A stretch of 64,000 bases of DNA from Flavobacterium magnum (GTDB taxonomy: Bacteria > Bacteroidota > Bacteroidia > Flavobacteriales > Flavobacteriaceae), in assembly GCF_003055625.1 (NCBI RefSeq), contig NZ_CP028811.1, positions 2,356,001 to 2,420,000 on the forward strand, read 5' to 3'. A model generated the notes under the pieces. The model did no database searches. It was not told the DNA's origin and worked only from the letters and a program-made list of their open reading frames with translations. Each line of letters opens with the position of its first letter. Position 1 is the stretch's first letter. This document shows, in pieces, positions 1-9,007 of this stretch. The translations under genes and the position numbers were made by a program.

Positions 1-400
1 TGACGATATAATCAAAATTGAACACGGAATCCCTGTCGCGTTTAACGTTCGCCGTAATCCCTTCGAGCATGACGGCGTTGAGTTCGACCTGATTGTCAAA
101 AAGTTTGAAAAGGCTGATGTCGACCTTGATTTTTTTGCCTGCAAGCAGCGTATCCTTCTGCTGGCTTTCGAGGTATACATCTTCGAGAATAACATACTTG
201 GGGAGGCCAAGTTCGATCCGACCTATTCGCACCGGAGTGTGGATTTTGCCTTCAAGGTAGCTAACGGCCTTGTCCTTGATGCGTTGCTGTACGTATGGAA
301 CCTGGATCAGCAGCACCAAAAGCAGGAAAAGCCCAAGGATCGAGCCCACTGTCCATGCCAATATTTTAAGGGTTTTCCTTACGTATTTATTCAATGCCAT
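1..400 (-). CDS. TamB/AsmA-like translocation and assembly protein, N-terminal part
   Basis: The gene runs off the left edge; only the first 133 residues are visible. The ATG at 398-400 is followed by a basic stretch (residues 2-10) and one long hydrophobic segment (about residues 11-32), then a soluble region with motifs such as TPVRIGRIELGLPKYVILEDV. A signal anchor followed at once by an 'IGRIEL...L.DVYLE' beta pattern is typical of the large AsmA/TamB-like envelope proteins of Bacteroidota (often 1400-1700 residues), thought to bridge inner and outer membrane for lipid transport or outer-membrane protein assembly. The family call rests on this N-terminus only. It lies downstream of the glycosyltransferase gene on the same strand with a 91-bp gap, so it may have its own promoter. 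Confidence 0.72.
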   Translation of the reverse strand, partial: MALNKYVRKTLKILAWTVGSILGLFLLLVLLIQVPYVQQRIKDKAVSYLEGKIHTPVRIGRIELGLPKYVILEDVYLESQQKDTLLAGKKIKVDISLFKLFDNQVELNAVMLEGITANVKRDRDSVFNFDYIV

Positions 401-491
401 GCCACATCCAAATTTGAAACAAATTACTTACAAATTTGATGTATTCGGCTGTCTTTTGGGTTATAAAAGGGGTATTGATTGTTACAGAATT

Positions 492-1514
492 TCAATGTGG
501 CGTATAGTTGTCACTGCTTGCTTGAGAAGTCCCAAATCTCCCCACAATCCCATCTATAATCTGCTGCGTCCTGTCAGGATAATCCACAGGGATCGGCTGG
601 CCGTTTTCGAGCCAGTCCCTGATGACGGCTGCGTGTTCGACTTTCAGGTTTTTTGCGACTGCGACGCCCATCGCTTTCAAGGCTGCAGCATTCAGGTGTT
701 GCTCATATTGGTTTTTCATTGGGATGACCAATAATTTCTTGCCGAGAAAAAGCGCTTCGGCAGGTGTCTCAAACCCCGCGCCGCACAATACGCCTGCACT
801 CGAAGCCATGCTCGCCGTAAAGGCATTGCCGTCAATCGGGCGGATGGTGATGTTGTCTTTGGTGATTTTCTTTTTATTGTGCTTCGAGAAAACTTCCCAG
901 CGCGCCTCAGGATAATCAGACAGGCGTTTGAGTAATTTCCTGTCATCGTATGCGGGAAGATACACCGTGTAGTGGCCGTCGTTGGTCACGGGATGGCGTC
1001 GCACCTGGTTTCGTATGACGGGCGTGAAAATGTTGGTTCCGTTTCCCGAAAAATGGAAACCGTAAGCGTGATCGGCAGGGGCGTAGTGCCCCAAGATGAG
1101 TTTGCCCATGCGGTCCACAGTGTCGGCAGCCGGATATTCCGGTGCAAGTACAGCAGACTGATGGCTCAGGGCAACGCAGGTTTTCCCCTGAAGGTAGCAG
1201 GCCCACGACGTGACCGGCTCAAAATCGCTGATCACAAGGTCATACTCTTTTACAGGCAGCCTGCGGATGTTCCTGACCAGTTTGCGCGTATTGGCCTTCG
1301 CGAAAGTCTTCCACAAATCTACACCGCCACTTTTCCCGAAAATGAAGCTGAGTCCGCGCACCTCAAACTGCACTGGAAATGGCAATTTCAAATCGCCCTG
1401 TGTGCCGCTGACAAGGATATCGACCTGCCCATGCCGCTGCAGGCACGGAATGATATCGACGGCGCGGCTGAGATGCCCGTTGCCCGTACCCTGTATGCCG
1501 TAAAGTATTTTCAT
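492..1514 (-). CDS. Glycosyltransferase, TIGR00661/MurG-like (GT-B fold)
   Basis: A 340-residue protein. The N-terminus (residues 1-20, MKILYGIQGTGNGHLSRAVD) is the first Rossmann strand and glycine loop of GT-B glycosyltransferases related to MurG and UGT enzymes. Residues about 245-285 carry the acceptor/nucleotide-sugar signature with GAGFETPAEAL, then a PMKNQYEQHLNA segment, matching the C-terminal donor-binding site of this family (TIGR00661, MJ1255 type). No signal peptide or membrane span is seen, so it is probably cytosolic or membrane-peripheral. Substrates cannot be deduced. The gene starts 12 bp after the beta-glucosidase stop on the same strand, so the two are probably co-transcribed. 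Confidence 0.85.
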   Translation of the reverse strand: MKILYGIQGTGNGHLSRAVDIIPCLQRHGQVDILVSGTQGDLKLPFPVQFEVRGLSFIFGKSGGVDLWKTFAKANTRKLVRNIRRLPVKEYDLVISDFEPVTSWACYLQGKTCVALSHQSAVLAPEYPAADTVDRMGKLILGHYAPADHAYGFHFSGNGTNIFTPVIRNQVRRHPVTNDGHYTVYLPAYDDRKLLKRLSDYPEARWEVFSKHNKKKITKDNITIRPIDGNAFTASMASSAGVLCGAGFETPAEALFLGKKLLVIPMKNQYEQHLNAAALKAMGVAVAKNLKVEHAAVIRDWLENGQPIPVDYPDRTQQIIDGIVGRFGTSQASSDNYTPH

Positions 1515-1526
1515 ATTTCGTGTTTT

Positions 1527-2876
1527 TTACAGTTGTCTTAAAAAATCCCGGTACCAGTATCCGGACTGCTTGATGGTGCGGCGCTGGGTTTCAAAATCGA
1601 CATGGATTAACCCGAAACGCGGATGGTAGCCTTCAGCCCATTCAAAATTGTCGGTCAGTGTCCAGACAAAATAGCCTTTGACATTCACACCTTCCTGTTG
1701 TGCCCGCAACAGTTCACGCAGGTGCGACTGGAGGTAGTCCCGGCGTCGGCTGTCGTATACGTGCCCGTTGACGACTGTGTCGGGAAATGCGGCCCCGTTC
1801 TCGGTGACAATAATTTTTTTGATTTTGTCGTAGGCATGCAGCCGCTTTAAGGTGTGGTACATCGACGGCGGGTACACTTCCCAACCCATTTCGGTTGTTT
1901 CCGAAGCGCGCTTTGTTGCCGGCACCAAACCTGCACCGATGTAGGGTGTAAAAAAGCGCGCGCGCACGATTTCCCGGGTGTAGCATTGCGCCCCTATAAA
2001 ATCAAAATCGAATGCCAGCAGTTTTTCATCTCCGGGCCGCATATGGCGCCTGATCCGGCGTAAAAGTGGGAGATCGTCGTCAGGGTAGCCCATCCCAAGC
2101 AACGGTTCGATAAAGGTGCGGTTCAAAAGCGTATCGACACGTGCAGCAGCGGCTACATCTTTAGGTTTTTGCGAAGTGGGCTCGATGTGTGTAAATGAAA
2201 ATGTCGTGCCGATATTGCTTTGCGTATCGCCCCGCAATACTCCGGCAGCCGCAGCAGTGGCCATGGTCACGTGATGTACGGATTTGAGGTAAGAGGTAAG
2301 TCCGCGTTTTCCCGGCGCGTGTATGCCCAGGAAATAGCCCGCACCCGTGAACACGGACGGTTCGTTCATCACCATCCAATTCGGGATGCGATCCCCGAAA
2401 TGCTTTGCGCACACGGCGGCATAATCGGCAAACCAGGAAATGCTGTCAGGGTTTACCCATCCGCCCTTGTCCTGCAAAGCCTGCGGCAAATCCCAATGGT
2501 AGAGTGTGGTCCAGGGTACAATGCCCTGTCCGAGCAGGTGGTCAATAAGGCGGTTGTAATAGTCGATCCCTTTCTGGTTCAAGGCGCCCCGACCGGCGGG
2601 CAACATGCGCGTCCAGCTTAATGAGAAGCGGAAGTCCGGAATGTGCAGGCCGCACAGCAATGCGATATCCTGTTCGTAGGAGTTGTAAAAATCACAGGCA
2701 ATCCGGGCGTGGTCGTTGTTCCTGATGCGGCCCTTTCCGGCAGTGAAAGTGTCCCAGATCGAGCGACCTTTGCCATCCGAATCGCCAGAGCCCTCAATCT
2801 GGAATGCGGCAGTGGATACGCCCCAATGGAAATCCGTGCCGAACTGCAGGCGGTGCAATGGATGCTCTTTTTCCAT
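1527..2876 (-). CDS. Family 1 glycoside hydrolase (beta-glucosidase)
   Basis: A 449-residue TIM-barrel enzyme of the usual GH1 length. The N-terminal FHWGVSTAAFQIEG motif (residues 16-29) is the GH1 signature. The acid/base Glu is E172 in WMVMNEPSVF and the nucleophile is E359 in IIVTENGAAF; the C-terminal LTDNFEWAEGY segment gives aglycone and glycone contacts. No signal peptide is visible, so it should act in the cytoplasm on imported beta-linked disaccharides or aryl-glucosides. It is the first gene of a minus-strand pair with the glycosyltransferase 12 bp downstream. Sugar specificity (gluco-, galacto- or 6-phospho-) cannot be fixed from sequence reading alone. Confidence 0.95.
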   Translation of the reverse strand: MEKEHPLHRLQFGTDFHWGVSTAAFQIEGSGDSDGKGRSIWDTFTAGKGRIRNNDHARIACDFYNSYEQDIALLCGLHIPDFRFSLSWTRMLPAGRGALNQKGIDYYNRLIDHLLGQGIVPWTTLYHWDLPQALQDKGGWVNPDSISWFADYAAVCAKHFGDRIPNWMVMNEPSVFTGAGYFLGIHAPGKRGLTSYLKSVHHVTMATAAAAGVLRGDTQSNIGTTFSFTHIEPTSQKPKDVAAAARVDTLLNRTFIEPLLGMGYPDDDLPLLRRIRRHMRPGDEKLLAFDFDFIGAQCYTREIVRARFFTPYIGAGLVPATKRASETTEMGWEVYPPSMYHTLKRLHAYDKIKKIIVTENGAAFPDTVVNGHVYDSRRRDYLQSHLRELLRAQQEGVNVKGYFVWTLTDNFEWAEGYHPRFGLIHVDFETQRRTIKQSGYWYRDFLRQL

Positions 2877-3146
2877 TCAGCGTCGCATCATCAATGAAGG
2901 AATGTCGACTGCATGGCCCTGAAGAAAAGCCACTGCCGGAAAAATTTGATTACAGACAATACAGGGAATTTCATCTTACTTTATTTGTTACAAAATACGG
3001 ACGGCAGTATGACTTACAGGTAAACTGTGGGTTACGTTTCGGTTAAGGAAGGCGCGCCTGGGGTCGTAAGCATTGCGAAGCACGTTAACACAGTATTACA
3101 ATATTTTTATGCAAATGCCGTTTGGTTCAAAATCTATCCGACCAAT

Positions 3147-3608
3147 ATGAAAATACCGTCTTTGCTATTGCTGGTTTTCTCAGCCGTTTCTTTAACCTCG
3201 TGTACCGCTGACGACGATGCTGACAAGAGCAATACCGTCACCATGACAGTCAACGGCGTATCGCGTACTTTTGAACCTTTAAGTGTGGAGACGAAGCTGC
3301 AGCAAAACGGAAGCTACCAACTCACCATCTGGATGTACGCCAATGACGGCGGCACGGATGAATCGGCGAAACTGATTGCGACATACGGCGAGACGGGCAA
3401 CGGGGGGTTCAAAGGATTTTACACTACGCTGAGCCCGGTCGGGATAGATGATAATGCTACCGAAGGCACGTTTACCAGTAATATCAGTATGAACAGCAGG
3501 ACGGAATTTGAGGCCACGTTTTCGGGCACCCTGCAGGGCGGCAACGCCGATGTCGTCATCACAAACGGACACATCCATTACCTGTATGACGATCCGCTCG
3601 GCATCTGA
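3147..3608 (+). CDS. Secreted lipoprotein of unknown function
   Basis: The best start is the ATG at 3147, which gives a 153-residue protein with a lipoprotein signal peptide (MKIPSLLLLVFSAVSLTSC, lipobox Cys19). The residues after the Cys are acidic (TADDDADK), which resembles the surface-export signal described for flavobacterial lipoproteins, so outer-surface display is possible. The mature part is beta-rich (VTMTVNGVSRTF near its start, then alternating hydrophobic strands) and recalls the DUF6252-like lipoproteins of Flavobacterium. I do not recognise a catalytic motif. It stands alone between divergent GH1 and convergent birA. Confidence 0.75.
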   Translation: MKIPSLLLLVFSAVSLTSCTADDDADKSNTVTMTVNGVSRTFEPLSVETKLQQNGSYQLTIWMYANDGGTDESAKLIATYGETGNGGFKGFYTTLSPVGIDDNATEGTFTSNISMNSRTEFEATFSGTLQGGNADVVITNGHIHYLYDDPLGI

Positions 3609-3688
3609 AAACGGGTTGGGCTTAACCATTTGATTTGTTGGCCAATTTTTTCAGCACGTCAGTATTACTGCCCTGTAAGAGCCAAATC

Positions 3689-4408
3689 TCAGTAAAGCAT
3701 CGTAATTTCCTTAATCCCGAAAAGCGCCACCGATTCGTCCTCAAGCAGCAACTGCAACCTGCCGTCCTGACTGACGCCTGAGACAATCCCCATAAATTGC
3801 CGGCCATCACTTTCAAACGCAGTGGGCAAGCCCTTCCTGAAAAGCAGGCCCGTGTATGTATCCCAGATTTCCGCAGGGAAATTGCGCTGCGCATCCTGTT
3901 TCAGGACGGCCACGATGGATTCGAGTATCGCGTGTTTATCCCAGTCCATTCCCGTTACATTTCGCAGCGAGGACGCCTTTGGCAAACCTGGAAAATGGGT
4001 CTGGTTGACATTGAGCCCGATGCCAATAACCGAGTCAATTCGTCCGTCTTCCCTAAAGCTGTTTTCTATAAGTATGCCACCAATTTTCTTATTGGCTGAC
4101 AATATGTCGTTAGGCCACTTTATTGACAAATCGGGTATGTCAAAGTTTTTAAGCGCGGTCACGATCGCCACCGCGACAGCCGCATTCAGCAGGAATACCT
4201 GTGCCGTTTCGGTCAGTACATCCTTGATCAAGATGCTTGTAATTAGATTCTTACCGTCCTCAGTGAGCCATTGGGCTCCCATCTGGCCGCGGCCCGCAGT
4301 CTGTACTTCGGCGGTGACTACGGTGAAGCTTTTGAGGTCGTTCCGTGCGTTCAGTTGCTTGAGGTAATCGTTGGTCGAATCTATGGCACTGAGTTTGATA
4401 AGTTGCAT
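3689..4408 (-). CDS. birA: Biotin--[acetyl-CoA-carboxylase] ligase
   Basis: A 239-residue protein with only the catalytic module; there is no N-terminal DNA-binding domain, so it should not act as a biotin repressor. Near residues 38-48 is TAGRGQMGAQW, the GRGRxGRxW-type biotinyl-AMP loop (with Q and A at two normally basic or Gly sites). KWPNDI (near residue 99) followed by KKIGGILIE supplies the catalytic lysine region. It attaches biotin to the BCCP subunit of acetyl-CoA carboxylase and other biotin enzymes in the cytosol. It is divergent from rsfS, with the promoters of both packed into 93 bp. Confidence 0.93.
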   Translation of the reverse strand: MQLIKLSAIDSTNDYLKQLNARNDLKSFTVVTAEVQTAGRGQMGAQWLTEDGKNLITSILIKDVLTETAQVFLLNAAVAVAIVTALKNFDIPDLSIKWPNDILSANKKIGGILIENSFREDGRIDSVIGIGLNVNQTHFPGLPKASSLRNVTGMDWDKHAILESIVAVLKQDAQRNFPAEIWDTYTGLLFRKGLPTAFESDGRQFMGIVSGVSQDGRLQLLLEDESVALFGIKEITMLY

Positions 4409-4472
4409 CGGACGCGATTATGGGAGGTGTTTTAATCTTCTGTTAAGGTTCAAAAGTAAATACAAAAAATGG

Positions 4473-4480
4473 TAACTTTG
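4473..4480 (+). promoter_or_regulatory. Bacteroidota -7 element upstream of rsfS
   Basis: TAACTTTG matches the TAnnTTTG -7 box of the Bacteroidota primary sigma factor and ends 21 bp before the rsfS ATG. No clear TTTG is seen at the -33 position. The element lies inside the short birA-rsfS divergent spacer. Confidence 0.6.
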
Positions 4481-4501
4481 CAAACTTATAAAAAATATTA
4501 A

Positions 4502-4873
4502 ATGGCAAAAAAGTCTGTAAATAACGATGCGCTGCTGGCACTCATTATAAAAGGAATTGAAGAGGTTAAAGGAAACGACATAGATATCCTGGATCTCAGG
4601 GAAATTGACAACTCGGCCACGGATTATTTCGTGATCTGCAACGGGAATTCGAATACCCAGGTAAACGCCATCGTGAATTCTGTCCAGAAAACAGTCTCGA
4701 AGGAACTTAAAGACAAACCCTGGCACGTAGAAGGGGCTGAGAACGCCGAATGGGTGCTGATGGATTACGTCAACATCGTCGTGCATGTGTTCCAGAAGCC
4801 CATCCGTGAGTACTACAATATCGAGAGTCTTTGGGGCGATGCCAAAATTACCACCATCCAAAACAAATACTAA
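4502..4873 (+). CDS. rsfS: Ribosomal silencing factor RsfS
   Basis: A 123-residue protein of the RsfS/Iojap/DUF143 family. The family pattern is plain: a helical N-terminus (LLALIIKGIEEVKGNDIDIL), the NSATDYFVICNGNSNTQVNA core (residues about 39-58), then AEWVLMDYVNIVVHVF and the C-terminal YYNIESLWGDAK. RsfS binds ribosomal protein uL14 and blocks subunit joining when nutrients are low. It is the first gene of a plus-strand run with ftsH 14 bp downstream, an arrangement I know from other Flavobacteriaceae. Confidence 0.95.
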   Translation: MAKKSVNNDALLALIIKGIEEVKGNDIDILDLREIDNSATDYFVICNGNSNTQVNAIVNSVQKTVSKELKDKPWHVEGAENAEWVLMDYVNIVVHVFQKPIREYYNIESLWGDAKITTIQNKY

Positions 4874-4887
4874 AGCAATCCACATTC

Positions 4888-6807
4888 ATGTCTAAAGACA
4901 ATATTCCAAATCCAAAAAAGCTCAGGTTCAATCCGATGTGGATTTACCTGTCTGTAATCGCTGTCATACTGTTCGTTTACATTACCGGCGACAATTCGAT
5001 AAAAGATCCATCAAAAATCACTTCCTCGACTTTTAATGAATACCTTGATAAAGGTTTGATTTCCAAAGTGGTAGTCAACAAAACACAGGCTGATGTCTAT
5101 CTCAATGAGGCGGCACTCAAGGATAAGTTTTTTGCCAAAGTGGCTAAGGATGTTTTCGGAAACCCCAACAAAGGGCCGCATCTTTTCCTTGATGAGATCG
5201 GGAATGATGAATTATTCCAGAAGAAACTAGAAGACGCCAAGACAGCTGGAAAGCTTGCAGGCTACAATTTTGCCCCGAAAACCAATTGGATCGACATTAT
5301 TACAATCATCCCAATTATATTACTGATTGTCTTCGGGATCTTCATGATGCGCAGGATGTCTAGTACCGGCGCGGGTGGCGGCGGACAGATTTTTAACATC
5401 GGAAAGTCGAAAGCGCGGTTGTTTGACGAAAAGAATGACATCAAGACCACGTTCAAGGATGTGGCCGGACTCGAGGGGGCCAAGGAAGAAATCCAGGAAA
5501 TCGTGGACTTCCTGAAAAATCCGGAAAGATATACAAACCTTGGAGGTAAAATCCCGAAGGGGGCGTTGCTTGTAGGTCCTCCGGGAACGGGTAAGACCCT
5601 GCTGGCGAAAGCAGTAGCAGGCGAAGCGAAAGTCCCTTTTTTCTCATTGTCAGGTTCTGATTTTGTTGAGATGTTCGTTGGGGTGGGTGCCTCGCGTGTT
5701 CGCGACCTGTTCAAACAGGCGAAGGAAAAATCACCTGCAATTATTTTTATAGATGAGATTGATGCCGTGGGACGCGCGCGCGGAAAGAACAACATGTCAG
5801 GTGGCAACGATGAGCGGGAAAATACGCTGAACCAGCTGCTGACTGAAATGGATGGCTTCGGCACCAATTCGAACGTTATCGTACTCGCGGCAACCAACCG
5901 ATCAGATGTGCTCGATAAGGCTTTGATGCGCGCGGGGCGTTTCGACCGCCAGATTTTTGTGGACCTCCCGGACATCAGGGAACGCAAGGAAATCTTTGAA
6001 GTGCATCTGGCACCACTTAAAAAAGTCGAAAACCTAGACACGGATTTCTTAGCCAAACAGACGCCGGGATTCTCAGGCGCCGACATCGCGAATGTCTGTA
6101 ACGAAGCCGCGTTGATCGCCGCCCGTAAAAACAAGGAAGCCGTAGATAAGCAGGATTTCCTTGATGCCGTAGACCGTATCGTCGGCGGATTGGAAAAGAA
6201 AAATAAAATCATTACCCCGGAAGAGAAGAAAGCCATTGCGATACACGAAGCCGGACATGCCACGGTGAGTTGGATGCTGGAGCACGCGGCACCCTTGGTC
6301 AAAGTGACCATCGTACCGAGAGGCCAGAGTCTGGGTGCTGCCTGGTATCTTCCTGAGGAACGGCAGATCGTTCGCCCGGATCAGATGCTCGATGAAATGT
6401 GTGCCACGATGGGCGGCCGTGCCGCTGAGCACGTGACTTTCGGGAGGATTTCAACAGGCGCCCTGAGCGACCTCGAAAAAGTAACCAGACAGGCACGGGC
6501 CATGGTTACGATTTACGGCCTGAACGACAAAATCGGAAATGTTACCTATTACGATTCGACGGGACAGAACGAATACAATTTCTCGAAACCTTACTCAGAA
6601 GAGACGGCAAAAGTCATCGACGAGGAAATTTCGATACTGATTGAAAGCCAATACCAGCGTGCCATAGCGATTTTGGAAGATAATAAGGACAAGCTCAACC
6701 AATTGGCTGACATCCTCATCGACAAGGAAGTGATCTTTAAAGACGACCTCGAGAATATCTTCGGGAAGCGGCCTTTTGACAAAAACCTGCAGGAGGAGAC
6801 GTCATAG
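4888..6807 (+). CDS. ftsH: ATP-dependent zinc metalloprotease FtsH
   Basis: I choose the ATG at 4888 (639 residues), because the open frame before it overlaps rsfS. Features in order: transmembrane helix 1 (residues about 17-33), a periplasmic domain, transmembrane helix 2 (about 136-155), a glycine-rich linker, the AAA module with Walker A GPPGTGKT (230-237), Walker B IIFIDEID (about 288-295) and the [21 protein letters not shown] second region of homology, and the zinc protease motif HEAGH (453-457). It degrades misfolded or regulated membrane proteins as a membrane-bound hexamer. A strong hairpin terminator follows. Confidence 0.98.
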   Translation: MSKDNIPNPKKLRFNPMWIYLSVIAVILFVYITGDNSIKDPSKITSSTFNEYLDKGLISKVVVNKTQADVYLNEAALKDKFFAKVAKDVFGNPNKGPHLFLDEIGNDELFQKKLEDAKTAGKLAGYNFAPKTNWIDIITIIPIILLIVFGIFMMRRMSSTGAGGGGQIFNIGKSKARLFDEKNDIKTTFKDVAGLEGAKEEIQEIVDFLKNPERYTNLGGKIPKGALLVGPPGTGKTLLAKAVAGEAKVPFFSLSGSDFVEMFVGVGASRVRDLFKQAKEKSPAIIFIDEIDAVGRARGKNNMSGGNDERENTLNQLLTEMDGFGTNSNVIVLAATNRSDVLDKALMRAGRFDRQIFVDLPDIRERKEIFEVHLAPLKKVENLDTDFLAKQTPGFSGADIANVCNEAALIAARKNKEAVDKQDFLDAVDRIVGGLEKKNKIITPEEKKAIAIHEAGHATVSWMLEHAAPLVKVTIVPRGQSLGAAWYLPEERQIVRPDQMLDEMCATMGGRAAEHVTFGRISTGALSDLEKVTRQARAMVTIYGLNDKIGNVTYYDSTGQNEYNFSKPYSEETAKVIDEEISILIESQYQRAIAILEDNKDKLNQLADILIDKEVIFKDDLENIFGKRPFDKNLQEETS

Positions 6808-6830
6808 CCGTAAAATACGGACTTTTCACA

Positions 6831-6871
6831 AAAATCTTAATTCAAAAAACTGTTTGAATTAAGATTTTTTT
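6831..6871 (+). terminator. Intrinsic terminator after ftsH
   Basis: A perfect 16-bp stem (6831-6846 paired with 6853-6868) with a 6-base loop and a run of T. The right arm contains TTTG at 6853 and the T-run passes straight into the TATCTTTG -7 box of the next gene, so the terminator and the next promoter overlap. Confidence 0.88.
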
Positions 6872-6878
6872 ATCTTTG
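6871..6878 (+). promoter_or_regulatory. -7 promoter element for the LUD-cdsA-psd-ACBP-sod operon
   Basis: TATCTTTG fits the Bacteroidota TAnnTTTG -7 box. It begins at the end of the ftsH terminator and lies 39 bp before the LUD gene ATG. A TTTG at 6853-6856 is spaced at 14 rather than 19 bp, so the -33 assignment is unsure. Confidence 0.55.
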
Positions 6879-6917
6879 ATAAATTTCATTCCGGAATTTG
6901 GTTTTTCAACAATTTAT

Positions 6918-7514
6918 ATGAGTCTTTTTAGAAAATTTTTTGGTCCCGGGGATTCTTCTGACGAAGAGAAAGCGAATGATTTAAATGCCATTCCCACGTC
7001 AAATCTCCCGATCGACGAACAGTTTACGATAAATTTCAGAAAAAACGGCGGTAAGTTCCTTTACTGCGAAAACCTCACTGAAGTCAGGAACCATTTCGAA
7101 GACATCCTTGAAGAGAACGACTGGTTTGAAACAGAGGCCATGTGCTTTGAACCCAAGCTGTTCAGCATGCTCGAGGAGAACAGGATCAATTTCAAGAGTC
7201 CTGCCGGCCCCAAATTCCTTTTTGCCACCTGTGAAAACCTCATTGCCGATGAGGGCTCGGTGCTGTTCTCGTCAAACCAGATCAAGCAGCTCAAGCCTCA
7301 GGAACTTCCGGGAAACATCGTCATTGTAGGGACGACCAGCCAGATTATTGAAAACAAGAGCGACGGGCTGCGTGAAATTAAAAAGCGTTACGAAAAAGAT
7401 TACCCTACCAACATCACCACCATCAAATATTTTGAAAAAGCCAAAGAGGAAGACTTCCTGCATTACGGAAGCGTTGCCAAAAACCTTTATTTGTTGCTTT
7501 TAGAGGATCTTTAA
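6918..7514 (+). CDS. LUD-domain (LutC/YkgG-like) protein
   Basis: I prefer the ATG at 6918 (198 residues, MSLFRKFFG...), which lies after the promoter. The protein has the fold pattern of the LUD family: an acidic linker, FRKNGGKFLYCENLTEV, a central FATCENLIADEGSVLFSS region and the C-terminal IVIVGTTSQIIENKSDGL segment. LutC-type proteins belong to L-lactate oxidation complexes, but here there are no lutA or lutB partners; instead the gene opens a phospholipid operon, with cdsA starting 1 base after its stop. This solitary LUD protein next to cdsA is a common flavobacterial arrangement with no function known to me. Confidence 0.82.
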   Translation: MSLFRKFFGPGDSSDEEKANDLNAIPTSNLPIDEQFTINFRKNGGKFLYCENLTEVRNHFEDILEENDWFETEAMCFEPKLFSMLEENRINFKSPAGPKFLFATCENLIADEGSVLFSSNQIKQLKPQELPGNIVIVGTTSQIIENKSDGLREIKKRYEKDYPTNITTIKYFEKAKEEDFLHYGSVAKNLYLLLLEDL

Positions 7515-7515
7515 G

Positions 7516-8340
7516 ATGAACGAAACGCTCAAGAGGGGGATTTCCGGTGCTGTTTATGTGATTTTACTGATAGCTTCGATTTATTATTCTACGGAAACTT
7601 TTTTCCTCCTGTTTGGGATCTTCCTGATTATTGCCGTGTTCGAATTCTGCAGCCTTGTGCGGCTCCCTGTCATTTTTCCCGTGTTACTTTCCCTGTCCGC
7701 TTACGGGACAATCAGCTATATGCTGTTCAGCGACATACGGCTTGACCGGAATTTTGATTTGGCGCTGCTGGCACTGACCATGCTGGTCTCAATTAAAGGA
7801 ATTATTTTTCTCTTCAGCCGGAACCGCGATACGGTCAGCACGTTTTCAAAATATGCCTACCTCGCAGGGTACATCATCCTGCCATTCGTCATCATTACCA
7901 AAATTCCGTTCGGCATCAAGGGATACAACCCAAAAATTCTCATTGGCATCTTTATTTTAGTCTGGACAAATGATACCTTTGCATATCTTGTCGGAAAATC
8001 GATTGGCAGGCACAAGCTGTACGAAAGGATTTCGCCTAAAAAGACGATTGAAGGATTTCTCGGCGGCGTAGCATTTGCAGTGCTGGCCGGTTTCCTGATC
8101 TCAAAATATTATATTGAAGGCGGAAAGCTCGCGCAGAATATATGGATTGGTTTTGCCCTGATCATGAGCGTTTTCGGTACCATCGGTGACTTGATCGAAT
8201 CGAAATTCAAAAGGATTGCAGGAGTGAAGGACAGCGGGAAAATCATGCCCGGCCATGGTGGCATCCTGGACAGGCTGGATAGTGTTATATTTGCAGCACC
8301 GTTCATTTTTTTATTTTACCAGATTTTAAATTTTATATAA
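7516..8340 (+). CDS. cdsA: Phosphatidate cytidylyltransferase
   Basis: A 274-residue polytopic membrane protein with about eight hydrophobic segments. The CDP-diglyceride synthase signature is complete near the C-terminus: KRIAGVKDSGKIMPGHGG, with the Mg/CTP-binding K238-D239, H247-G248-G249 and D252-R253-L254-D255. It makes CDP-diacylglycerol from phosphatidic acid and CTP, the branch point to phosphatidylethanolamine and phosphatidylglycerol. Its neighbour psd, one base downstream, acts later in the same pathway. Confidence 0.97.
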   Translation: MNETLKRGISGAVYVILLIASIYYSTETFFLLFGIFLIIAVFEFCSLVRLPVIFPVLLSLSAYGTISYMLFSDIRLDRNFDLALLALTMLVSIKGIIFLFSRNRDTVSTFSKYAYLAGYIILPFVIITKIPFGIKGYNPKILIGIFILVWTNDTFAYLVGKSIGRHKLYERISPKKTIEGFLGGVAFAVLAGFLISKYYIEGGKLAQNIWIGFALIMSVFGTIGDLIESKFKRIAGVKDSGKIMPGHGGILDRLDSVIFAAPFIFLFYQILNFI

Positions 8341-8341
8341 A

Positions 8342-9007
8342 ATGGCTCTTTTAAAATTTCACAAGGAAGGCGCAAGGATTATTTTGGTCGCGTGCGCAAT
8401 AAGCGTCGGCATTGTTCTTTTGGCCGATAAGTTTATTGCCGATTTATGGATGCAGAAAACCCTCCAGATTACCGTATTGCTTTTCCTGATCATTATCCTC
8501 CAGTTTTTCAGGAACCCTAACCGGACGCTGGTTGTAAACAACAACCATGTCATCGCGCCTGTAGATGGCAAAGTGGTGGTGATTGAAGAAGTGTATGAAA
8601 GCGAGTATTTCAAGGACAACCGACTGCAGGTTTCCATCTTCATGTCGCCAATCAATGTGCACGTCACGCGTTTTCCGGTCAGCGGTAAAGTGAAGTTCAG
8701 CAAATACCATCCCGGGAAGTTCCTCGTCGCGTGGCACCCAAAAGCCAGTGAGGAGAATGAGCGCACGACCATAGTCATTGAAAACAAGGTATTTGGCGAA
8801 ATCCTGTACAGGCAAATTGCGGGCGCTTTGGCCAAACGTATCGTCAACTACGCGAAAGAAGGCATGGATGTTGTGCAGGGAGAAGATGCCGGATTTATCA
8901 AATTTGGTTCCCGCGTTGACATTTTCCTGCCGTTAGGCACGAAAGTGGACGTGAAACTCGGACAAAAAGCCATTGGAAACAGGACCATTATCGCTGCCAA
9001 ATCCTGA
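8342..9007 (+). CDS. psd: Phosphatidylserine decarboxylase proenzyme, short form
   Basis: A 221-residue short-type proenzyme. Two adjacent hydrophobic segments (residues about 13-29 and 37-52) anchor it. The conserved VIAPVDGKVVVIEE and ISIFMSPINVHVTR-like blocks are present, and the self-cleavage site is G189-S190 in IKFGSRVD, where the serine becomes the pyruvoyl cofactor. It turns phosphatidylserine into phosphatidylethanolamine, usually the main phospholipid of this phylum. It is translationally close to cdsA (1-base gap) and to the ACBP gene (TGATG overlap). No phosphatidylserine synthase gene is seen here. Confidence 0.95.
   Translation: MALLKFHKEGARIILVACAISVGIVLLADKFIADLWMQKTLQITVLLFLIIILQFFRNPNRTLVVNNNHVIAPVDGKVVVIEEVYESEYFKDNRLQVSIFMSPINVHVTRFPVSGKVKFSKYHPGKFLVAWHPKASEENERTTIVIENKVFGEILYRQIAGALAKRIVNYAKEGMDVVQGEDAGFIKFGSRVDIFLPLGTKVDVKLGQKAIGNRTIIAAKS

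Noticed and set aside
5262..6311. Long antisense open frame (349 codons) opposite ftsH
   Set aside because: It mirrors the strongly conserved ftsH AAA domain in another frame and has Ser/Arg/Pro-rich low-complexity translation with no domain pattern.
8342..9007. Psd as an inactive enzyme because the classic LGST is absent
   Set aside because: The short Psd class has Gly-Ser in a KFGSR context, which is present at residues 189-190.
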